Source of the DNA: an uncultured Myxococcales bacterium
GTDB lineage: Bacteria > Myxococcota_A > Bradymonadia > UBA7976 > UBA1532
Assembly (NCBI GenBank): GCA_903847385.1
Contig: CAINDO010000565.1
Span: forward strand, 1 to 64,000
Length of the DNA: 64,000 nucleotides
Direction: 5' to 3'
Shown here piece by piece: positions 1 to 7,595 of the stretch. Under the pieces are notes generated by a model that worked only from the letters and a program-made list of their open reading frames with translations, made no database searches and had not been told where the DNA came from. Both the position numbers and the translations under genes were made by a program. Positions within the stretch are counted from its first letter, which is position 1. Each line of letters opens with the position of its first letter.

Positions 1-774
1 CCCACGGGGGACGCCCGCCCGCCCTCGACGGACGCGATCGCGGCACCCGCCGGGGACGCGGTCGTCGGACCTGCCGGGGACGCCGGAGAGCGCCCGGACG
101 CCGTCGGGCCCGCCGCGGATGTCGGCGCGCCCCCGGCCGACGCCGCCGCGCCCTGCACGCCGGAGGCTCCGTGCGAGGCCGCCTGCGACCGCGACCTGAC
201 CAACGCGGCCTGGGTGCACCTGGCCGCCGATCCGCTGATGAACGCCCGCCCCGAGGTCGTGACCGGCACGCTGCTCTCGGACGCGCGCATGCCCGGCGGC
301 GTGGGGCGGCGCTTCGAGCTCGCGCTGGACGACGGCACGGTGCGTGGTTTCGTGTACGTGATCCCGGCGCCGTCGACGCTGCCCTTCGCGCTCGGAGAGA
401 CCGTGCGCTTCGAGGCCACGGGGCTCCAGGAGCCGGGGATCGACGGCCACGCGACGCTCTCCGGGCCCGAGGGGGTGCGGCTGGCGGTGATCAACCGGCG
501 CGGCGGCGAGCCCACGACGACGCTCGGGCTGCCGCTGGACATCGAGGATCTGGGCTGCGGCCCCACGCTGGTGGGCAACTGTCTGCTGGCGATGCCGGCC
601 ACGCTGATCGTCCACGCGGCGGGGAGCCCGCCCGTCATCGCGCACACGGGCGACACCTTCGCGTTCGGGGGCTGGGACGTCCACGTGGCGCGGGTCTACC
701 GGGACGCCAACGCTTGCGAGCCGGCCCTCCACGACCTGTACGCCAACCTGCTGCTCACGCGGGGGCGACCGTGA
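1..774 (+). CDS. C-terminal part of a secreted/lipoprotein of unknown function with Asp/Ala/Pro-rich linker (5' truncated by window)
   Basis: Frame 1 is open from base 1 (PTGDARPPSTDAIAAPAGDA...) to TGA 772-774; PDA-type linker then a globular domain. Confidence 0.75.
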   Translation, partial: PTGDARPPSTDAIAAPAGDAVVGPAGDAGERPDAVGPAADVGAPPADAAAPCTPEAPCEAACDRDLTNAAWVHLAADPLMNARPEVVTGTLLSDARMPGGVGRRFELALDDGTVRGFVYVIPAPSTLPFALGETVRFEATGLQEPGIDGHATLSGPEGVRLAVINRRGGEPTTTLGLPLDIEDLGCGPTLVGNCLLAMPATLIVHAAGSPPVIAHTGDTFAFGGWDVHVARVYRDANACEPALHDLYANLLLTRGRP

Positions 775-841
775 GGCCGTCGGCGGGCCTCGTGTCGACG
801 ATCGTCTTCTCCTTGCCGCGCAAAGCGGCGGCCTGCCGCCT

Positions 842-1435
842 ATGAACCCGCAGAGCTCCGAGCCCGGGACGGACGAACCCGCGGCCCTGGTGCACGCCCA
901 CGCGGCCGAGGTGGTCCGCGTGCTGCGCGCGGGGTTCACCTGGCGGAAGAAGACGAATCAGGGTGTGCAGCATGCCGTACATCGCGTGGACAGCGTGTTC
1001 GAGGCCGAGGACGTGTGCCACGAGGCCATCGCCATCGTGCTCCGGCAGATGCGCAACGGGCGCTTCGACCGCACCCGGCCCGTGCGCCCGTATCTCATGC
1101 GCATCGCCACGAACCTGGCCCTGCGGCGGGCCCGCCTCGCCGCGCGCGAGGTCCCCACGGAGGTCGTTCTGCTCGAGGGGCGACCCGTCGAGAGCGGCCC
1201 GGCGCCCGATCCGCTGGTGGACGCCGAGCGGGACGCGCTGGTGCGCGACTTCGTCGGGCAGCTCGACACGGGGGAGCGCGCCGTGTTGCGGTTGACCTTC
1301 GAGGCGGGCGAGAGTCAGGCCGCGGCCGCGGGCGCGCTGGGCCTGTCGCGGGATCAGGTCTACCGCACGATGGTGCGCATCCGGACGGCCGCGCTGCGGT
1401 TCTTCCGGGAGCGGGGGCATCTCGATGACGCATGA
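842..1435 (+). CDS. RNA polymerase sigma-70 family (ECF-like) sigma factor
   Basis: 197 aa; region 2-like (FEAEDVCHEAIAIVLRQMRNGRFDRTRPVRPYLMRIATNLALRRAR) and region 4-like HTH (LDTGERAVLRLTFEAGESQAAAAGALGLSRDQVYRTMVRIR). Confidence 0.85.
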   Translation: MNPQSSEPGTDEPAALVHAHAAEVVRVLRAGFTWRKKTNQGVQHAVHRVDSVFEAEDVCHEAIAIVLRQMRNGRFDRTRPVRPYLMRIATNLALRRARLAAREVPTEVVLLEGRPVESGPAPDPLVDAERDALVRDFVGQLDTGERAVLRLTFEAGESQAAAAGALGLSRDQVYRTMVRIRTAALRFFRERGHLDDA

Positions 1436-2198
1436 CGACTGCCGGGCGCTGCTGGGGCGCCACTTCACCGAGGGCGACCTGTCGGGCCTGCAGCAGCAGG
1501 CGATGCGGAGCCACCTGCGCGGCTGTGGCGACTGCCGCACGGCGTTCGACGCCCACGCCGAGGCCGAGGCGAACCTGGGCCCCCACGCGGCGGCGGAGCG
1601 CATGGCCCGGGAGCATGCCCATTGGCGCCCCCCTGCCGAGCCCGGGCGGCTGAAGCGGCGCCTGCTCACCTTCGGGACCGCGGGTCTGCTGGCCGCGGGG
1701 CTGGCCTTCGCGCTGGGGCGGACCGCGAGCGCGCCGCCCCCTGCGGACGACGAGGTTCGGGCGCGGGGCGGCGTGAGCGGTCCGGACGCGATGGCCTGGG
1801 TGGCGCTCCACCGGCAGCGCGGCGACGCCATGGAGCCGCTCGGACGGACCATGGCGCCCGACGACGCCCTGCTCGTGGCCTACACCAACCGCGCCGAGAG
1901 CACGGCGACCTTCCTGGCCGTCGCCGCCCGCGACGCCGCCGGTCACATCCACTGGCTGTACCCGGCCTGGGAGGACCCCGCGGCCGCGCCCAAGAGCGTG
2001 TCCATCGCGCAGGGCGTGGCCGACGAGGAGCTGCCCGACGCCGTGATGCCCCGCCCCCCGGCCGGTCCCCTGGAGATCTGCGCGCTGTTCACCCGCGCGC
2101 CGCTGGACGTGCCCAAGGTCGACGCCGCGCTGGAGAAGGGCGGCGAGTGGCCCGCCGCCGAGGCCATCGACTGCCACATGGTCCGGGTGGAGCCGTGA
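1425..2198 (+). CDS. Anti-sigma factor: zf-HC2-like N-terminus, one TM helix, DUF4384-like C-terminal domain
   Basis: 257 aa; H-x3-C-x2-C motif (HLRGCGDCRTAF), TM GTAGLLAAGLAFALG, C-terminal DALLVAYTNRAESTATFLAVAARDAAGHIHWLYPAW typical of DUF4384-like domains; overlaps the sigma factor stop. Confidence 0.75.
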   Translation: MTHDDCRALLGRHFTEGDLSGLQQQAMRSHLRGCGDCRTAFDAHAEAEANLGPHAAAERMAREHAHWRPPAEPGRLKRRLLTFGTAGLLAAGLAFALGRTASAPPPADDEVRARGGVSGPDAMAWVALHRQRGDAMEPLGRTMAPDDALLVAYTNRAESTATFLAVAARDAAGHIHWLYPAWEDPAAAPKSVSIAQGVADEELPDAVMPRPPAGPLEICALFTRAPLDVPKVDAALEKGGEWPAAEAIDCHMVRVEP

Positions 2199-3667
2199 CG
2201 CGCACCCTCGCGTTCGCGCTGTCGACGCTGGCGCTCTCGGCCGGCGCCGCGCGGGCCGAGCCGGACGTGGCGCGGTTCGTCGTGGCGGTGGGCTTCAACG
2301 AGGCGCCGGAGCGGGACTCGCTGCGCTACGCGGACGACGACGCCGCCCGGGTCTTCGAGCTGCTGGGGCCCGGGGCCGAGGGCGCGGCCCTGCACGCGGC
2401 CTTCGACGCCGAGTCGCAGGCGCTGTTCGCCGGCATGACCGCCGAGGCGCGCCCGCCCACGCTGGCGGCGCTCACGGCCACGCTCGCGCAGATGAACGCG
2501 CGGGTGGCCGAGGCGCGAAGGGCCGGGCGCCGGACGGAGCTGTTCTTCTTCTACGCCGGCCACGGAGACGTCGACGACGGCCGCGGGCGCGTCTACCTGG
2601 CGGACGGCGCGCTCGACCGGGCGTTTCTCGAGCAGTCGCTGCTGGACGTGCCCGGGCGCGCGGACCGGGTGCACGTGGCCGTCGACGCCTGCAAGAGCTA
2701 CTTCCTGGTGGCGGGGCGCGGGCCCGGTGGCGCGCGGCGGCCCGTGGCGGGGCCCTTCGCCGGCCCCGTGCGGCGGCCGGGCGTGGGTTACCTGCTCTCG
2801 ACCTCGACGGACGCGGACGCCCACGAGTGGGGCGCCATCGGCGGCGGCGTGTTCTCGCACCTGCTGCGCTCGGCGATGCTGGGCGCCGCGGACATCGACA
2901 CGGACGGGCAGGTCACCTACGAGGAGGTCGGCGCGTTCATGGGCGCGGCGACGGAGGGGGTGACGGCGGGCCCGTTCCGGCCGAACGTGTTCGTGCGCGC
3001 CCCCCCGGAGGACGCCCGGGCCTCGCTGCTGCGGCTCGCCACGGTCGCGTTCACGCCGCTGCGCATCGAGTCCGCCAGCGCCGGCCGCCTGACCATCGTG
3101 GACCAGCGCGGGCTGCGCTGGGCCGAGGCGCACAAGGCCGGCGGCGCCCCCCTGGTGATGCACCTGCTCTCCGGGCGTCGGTACGAGGTCCGCATGCCCC
3201 CCCGGCGCGCCGAGGTCGAGGCCGCGGGCGCGCCCGTGGAGCTGGCCGCCCTGCCCGAGGCGGGCGCGACGCTGGTGGCCACGCGCGGCGAGGCCCACCG
3301 CGCGCTCGAGGGCCTGTATGGCGCGCCCTTCTCCCCGGACGTCGTGCGCGGGTATCGACTCGGCAACTCCGACGGCGCGCGGCTGGCGGCCGACGCCGTC
3401 GTGCCCGAGGGGCGCGGCGTTCCCCCGGACGAGACCCCCTGGATGAACCCGACGCTGCTCGGCGTGGGCGCGGCGGGCCTCGTGGCCGGCGGGGTGCTGG
3501 CCGTCTTCGCCGCCGATGCCCACGCCGACGCCGCGGACGCACCGCAGAACCGCCGCGCGGATCTGACCGACCGGGGCAACGCCCTGACCTACGGCGCGGG
3601 CGGGGCGTTCGCGGTCGGCGCCGCGGCGTTGGGCTGGGCGGCCGCGCGCCTGTGGACCGCGCCGTGA
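2195..3667 (+). CDS. Secreted, membrane-anchored caspase-family (peptidase C14) protein with EF-hand-like insert
   Basis: GTG start in a 4-nt GTGA overlap; signal peptide; catalytic motifs FFYAGHGD (His codon 2561-2563) and VDACKSYF (Cys codon 2690-2692); EF-hand-like DIDTDGQVTYEE; two C-terminal TM helices. Confidence 0.85.
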   Translation: MTRTLAFALSTLALSAGAARAEPDVARFVVAVGFNEAPERDSLRYADDDAARVFELLGPGAEGAALHAAFDAESQALFAGMTAEARPPTLAALTATLAQMNARVAEARRAGRRTELFFFYAGHGDVDDGRGRVYLADGALDRAFLEQSLLDVPGRADRVHVAVDACKSYFLVAGRGPGGARRPVAGPFAGPVRRPGVGYLLSTSTDADAHEWGAIGGGVFSHLLRSAMLGAADIDTDGQVTYEEVGAFMGAATEGVTAGPFRPNVFVRAPPEDARASLLRLATVAFTPLRIESASAGRLTIVDQRGLRWAEAHKAGGAPLVMHLLSGRRYEVRMPPRRAEVEAAGAPVELAALPEAGATLVATRGEAHRALEGLYGAPFSPDVVRGYRLGNSDGARLAADAVVPEGRGVPPDETPWMNPTLLGVGAAGLVAGGVLAVFAADAHADAADAPQNRRADLTDRGNALTYGAGGAFAVGAAALGWAAARLWTAP

Positions 3668-5712
3668 GGCGAGGCGGCTCGGCGCTCCTGCTCGTCGCGC
3701 TGGCGGTCCACGGCTGCATCCGTGGCACGCCCTCGCTCGACGCCGCGCCCTGCCCCTGCGTGGACGACTACGTGTGCTGCGAGGCGCTCGATCGCTGCCT
3801 GCGCGCGGACGAGGTCTGCCCGGGACTCGCGCCGGACGCGTCGCCCGACGCCTCGACGACGCGCGACGCTTCGCCGGCGCCGGACGCTGCGCCCCGCCCC
3901 GACGCCGCAGCCGCCCCGGACGCCGCCGACGCCGGCCTCGCGGTCGTCTCCCTGACCCCCGCCGAGGGGCCCCGCGAGGGCGGGACCACCGTCGACCTCG
4001 TCGGCGCGGGGTTCGGCGAGGCCCCCGAGGTCCGGTTCGGGCTGCGCCCGGCCGCCTCCGTGGAGCGCCTGGACGACCGCCGCCTGCGCGTCGTCACGCC
4101 CCCCGGCCCCTGGGACGTCTCCGCCGTCGACGTGGTCGTGATGCAGGGCGACGCGGCCGTCGTGGTGGCGGGCGCGTACCGCTACGTGCTGCCGGCGCTC
4201 GTCGACGCGACGGAGGCCAGCGGGCTGAGCGGCGGGCGGGGCATCTCCGTGACCGTGTTCGACGCCGACGGCGATGGTCACCGCGATCTGTTCACGGCGC
4301 GCACGACGCCGGACTCGCCGCCCGAGTGGCGGGGCGCGCCGGGGCTGAGCTTCACGCCCGCGGCGGAGGGCGCGGCCTGGGCGGCGGTGCCGTACTTCGA
4401 GTCCGCGGTGCCGGTGGATCTGGACGCGCGCGACCCCCTGGAGCTGGTGGTGCTGCGGGCCTGGACGCCGGTGCTGGAGCGCCCCTACGTGGTCGACCGT
4501 TTCGACGCCCCCGAGGCGAGCCTCACCTCGATGCCCGTGGTCGACGCGGCCTCGTCCTGGGACGGCCTCTGCCCCCTGGACCTGGACGGCGACGGCGACA
4601 CGGACCTGGCCGGCGTGCGCATCGCCCCGCTGGGCGAGGCGGTCGTGAAGACCTCGGCATCGGTTTTCCTGAATGAGAACGGTGATTTGCGGGCCGCGCC
4701 GCCAGGGTTCGATCTGGCGCTCCCCGGTGTGGCGACGGACGCACCGACCTCGGGGGCGCTGGCGGTCGACTTCGACGCCGACGGTTGGGTGGATCTGACC
4801 CTCGTCCTGGGGGGCGTGCCCTGGCTGTGGCGGGGCACCCCCGAGGGCCTGCGCCTGGTGCCGGACGCGTTCCCGACGCTGCCGCCGGGCGTCTTCTTCG
4901 GCGCTCCGCTGGCCGGCGACCTCGACGCCGACGGCGCCCTGGACCTCCTGTTCTGGAACGCCGCCGTCGGGCCCGAGTCGTGGTTCAGGGGCGGCACGTT
5001 CGTCTACCGCGGGCACGGCGCGCGCTTCACGCTCGAGGCCCCCTGGCGTTGGCCCGGACCGCCCACGGTCTGCCCGGACGAACTCGACCCGTCGGCGACG
5101 CTCCCCTCGGGTTTCGGTGGCGGGGCGCTGGCCGATCTGGACCTGGACGGAGACCTGGACCTCGTCCTGCCCGCGCCGAGCGATCCCTGCCCGGTACCCG
5201 CGCGCTGGGCGGAGAGCGGCCGGGTGGACACCGGCGAGGCCTTCGTCGCCGTCCACGACATCGGCGCCGACCTGCCGCGCCGAATGGCCGGCACCCTGGC
5301 CGACGACCTCGACGCGGACGGCGACGTGGACCTGGTCGCCAACGCCTGGTTCTACAGCGACCGCACCCGCCTGTACCGCAACAACACGGTCGAGAACCGG
5401 GGCACGACGGGGGCGGCGGCGGGGGGCTTTCTGCGGGTCACCGTGAAGAATCGGCAGGGCTTCGTGCCCTTCGGCGCGCGCGTGGAGCTGGATCTGGACG
5501 GCCCGGCCGACGCCCCCGATTGGGCGCCCGGGCCGGGCCGGCTGGCGGTGCGGGTGGTGGGCGGCGGGGGGAACGAGGCCTACGGCGACGGCGTCGTCAG
5601 CTTCGGCACGGGCACGGCGCGGGGGCCGTTCCATCTGCGCGTCCTGCTGCCGGACGGGCCCCTGGCGGTACGGGTCGAGGGATTCGACCGGACGGTCGCG
5701 CTCGGACCGTGA
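3664..5712 (+). CDS. Surface lipoprotein with IPT/TIG-like domain and FG-GAP/VCBS repeats
   Basis: GTG start in a 4-nt overlap; lipobox-like LAVHGC; PDA linker; LTPAEGPREGGTTVDLVGAGFG (IPT/TIG); multiple D-x-D-x-D-G motifs (FDADGDGHRDLF, LDLDGDGDTDLAG, LDADGALDLLFW). Confidence 0.8.
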   Translation: MRRGGSALLLVALAVHGCIRGTPSLDAAPCPCVDDYVCCEALDRCLRADEVCPGLAPDASPDASTTRDASPAPDAAPRPDAAAAPDAADAGLAVVSLTPAEGPREGGTTVDLVGAGFGEAPEVRFGLRPAASVERLDDRRLRVVTPPGPWDVSAVDVVVMQGDAAVVVAGAYRYVLPALVDATEASGLSGGRGISVTVFDADGDGHRDLFTARTTPDSPPEWRGAPGLSFTPAAEGAAWAAVPYFESAVPVDLDARDPLELVVLRAWTPVLERPYVVDRFDAPEASLTSMPVVDAASSWDGLCPLDLDGDGDTDLAGVRIAPLGEAVVKTSASVFLNENGDLRAAPPGFDLALPGVATDAPTSGALAVDFDADGWVDLTLVLGGVPWLWRGTPEGLRLVPDAFPTLPPGVFFGAPLAGDLDADGALDLLFWNAAVGPESWFRGGTFVYRGHGARFTLEAPWRWPGPPTVCPDELDPSATLPSGFGGGALADLDLDGDLDLVLPAPSDPCPVPARWAESGRVDTGEAFVAVHDIGADLPRRMAGTLADDLDADGDVDLVANAWFYSDRTRLYRNNTVENRGTTGAAAGGFLRVTVKNRQGFVPFGARVELDLDGPADAPDWAPGPGRLAVRVVGGGGNEAYGDGVVSFGTGTARGPFHLRVLLPDGPLAVRVEGFDRTVALGP

Positions 5713-5730
5713 GGCCGGCGCGACGCGGGC

Positions 5731-7452
5731 TCACCAGGTCGCCAGGGCGGCGCGGATCTGCTCGCGGAGCGTCTCCGAGCCGGCCGCGATGATGTCGTCC
5801 GGGTTGAGCGTCGTGGCCGAGTCGATGAACGCGCCGTGCACGTACTCCCGGGGGGTGACGACGCCGGCGACCTTGAAGGGCAGGCGGGTCTCGGCGAAGT
5901 AGCTGCGCCACTGGACACCGTTCCAGCCGTAGCTGCCGCCCTTCCAGGTGTTGCGGACCTGGGCGCGGAAGGCGTTGATCGTGGCGGCGGACTTGCCGAG
6001 CGCGGCGCCCTCGGCGTTGACGATGGCGGTGAACTGCGCGCTGCCGTTGGACATCAGGTTGTAGAACGTCGTCCGGTTGGCCGGGTTCAGCAGGCCGGCC
6101 GCGACGTCCTCGTGGAGCTCGCCGAGGTCCGAGAGGCTGGTGCGGTTGTGGTTGGCCACCATGTCCGCGCCGCAGCCGATGGTGTGCCGGATCGCCGTCG
6201 CGTCCAGGCCGAGGTCGGTCGCCGTGCCGTTGATGTTGGCCTGGCCGAGGAACTCGCGCATGGCCTGCGTGGCCCGGTTGTCCGATTGCTGCATCATGGG
6301 CTGGAGCACGGTCTGCAGCGTCTTGTTCTGGACGGTCGTGCAGGCCGCGATGGTGTTGGGGCAGCTCGTGGCCACGCCGTCCATGCACATGGGCACGATG
6401 CTGTTGAGGCCCAGCGTGCCGGCCTGGACGCGCTCCATGGCCGTCAGGTGATGGAGGACCTTGATGGAGCTGGCCGGCTCGAAGGCGAAGTTCTCGTTGA
6501 CGCCGCCGAGCACGGCGCCACCGACCTGCTTGGCGAACATGCCGAGCTGGCCGTTGGTCTGGGCGCGGAGCAGCGCGCTCACGCGCTTCTCCAGGGCGTT
6601 GCCGTTGTTCATCATCAGCGAGACGTAGCGGGTCGCGCCGTTGACCGTGTAGGGCTCGACGTCGAACACGCGGGCCTTGTTGCGCCCGGCCGTGAAGTTC
6701 ACGTCGTCCATGCTCTGGCCGTAGTACCACCACCAGGTCTCACCGGCGCTGGCGTTCATCACCACGGAGTAGGCGTCGTTGCCGAGGCGCTCGATGTCCG
6801 TGAGGCGGGCGCCGTTGGCCGTGAGCTGCTGGCCGATGAAGGCGGCGTTGACGTTGTAGTAGTGCCACCAGGCCTTCTGGTCGGCCCCGGCGTTGCGGAT
6901 CATGATGGCCGCGTACTTGCGCACGCCGCCTTCGACGTAGCTGCTGAGGTGCGTGACGCGCGCGCCGTTGGCGGTGGCGTTGGCGGCCACCTGGGCCGAG
7001 GTCAGGCCGTAGTACCACCACCAGGCCTTGGCCTGGGCGCCCGTGTTGGGGACCATCACGGCGGCGACCTTGCGCACGCCGTTGATGAAGTAGACCTCGA
7101 GGTCGACGAGGCGGGCGTTGTTGGCCGTCAGGAGCTGGCTGACCTCGGCCTCGGTCTTGCCGTAGTACCACCAGAAGCCGCTCTGGTAGACGCCGGCGTT
7201 GGACACGAAGGCCGCGGCGAAGCGGGCCGGCGACGCCTGCTCGACTTCGATGTCGACCAGGCGATAGCCCTGGTTGATCTTGGCGGTCACGGTGGCGGCG
7301 TCCACGCCGGTCAGCCAGTACCAGCCCGTGGTGGCGGTCTGGTCGCGCTCCTGGGCCTGGGCCTCGGAGGCCCCGGCGAAGGTGCACAGGGCGGCGGCGG
7401 TGGTGGCGACGGCGGCGGCGGCGTGGCGAACGATGCGGCTGAGGGTCTTCAT
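5731..7452 (-). CDS. Secreted beta-lactamase-fold serine hydrolase with about five N-terminal W/Y-rich tandem repeats (BTRD1 / polyglycine-hydrolase-like)
   Basis: 573 aa; signal peptide; about 50-aa repeats (AWWWYYGLTSAQVAANATANGARVTHLSSYVEGGVRKYAAIMI); SxxK-type motif ASSIKVLHHL; beta-lactamase-like C-terminus. Confidence 0.8.
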   Translation of the reverse strand: MKTLSRIVRHAAAAVATTAAALCTFAGASEAQAQERDQTATTGWYWLTGVDAATVTAKINQGYRLVDIEVEQASPARFAAAFVSNAGVYQSGFWWYYGKTEAEVSQLLTANNARLVDLEVYFINGVRKVAAVMVPNTGAQAKAWWWYYGLTSAQVAANATANGARVTHLSSYVEGGVRKYAAIMIRNAGADQKAWWHYYNVNAAFIGQQLTANGARLTDIERLGNDAYSVVMNASAGETWWWYYGQSMDDVNFTAGRNKARVFDVEPYTVNGATRYVSLMMNNGNALEKRVSALLRAQTNGQLGMFAKQVGGAVLGGVNENFAFEPASSIKVLHHLTAMERVQAGTLGLNSIVPMCMDGVATSCPNTIAACTTVQNKTLQTVLQPMMQQSDNRATQAMREFLGQANINGTATDLGLDATAIRHTIGCGADMVANHNRTSLSDLGELHEDVAAGLLNPANRTTFYNLMSNGSAQFTAIVNAEGAALGKSAATINAFRAQVRNTWKGGSYGWNGVQWRSYFAETRLPFKVAGVVTPREYVHGAFIDSATTLNPDDIIAAGSETLREQIRAALATW

Positions 7453-7595
7453 GGTCCTGCTCCTGAAGTGTCTCGGGTGGATTCCCGTTGCTTCAGTGAG
7501 GCGACGCCCCCGGGCCGGCCACGACAGGCGCTATCTTTTTTTTTTCGGGGCCCGCGGACGGCATACTGCGCGCCACCGATGTCCGTGCACGTGTC

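Noticed and set aside
815-829. GCCGC-GCAAA-GCGGC hairpin upstream of the sigma factor
   Set aside because: 5-bp GC stem is expected by chance in such GC-rich DNA.
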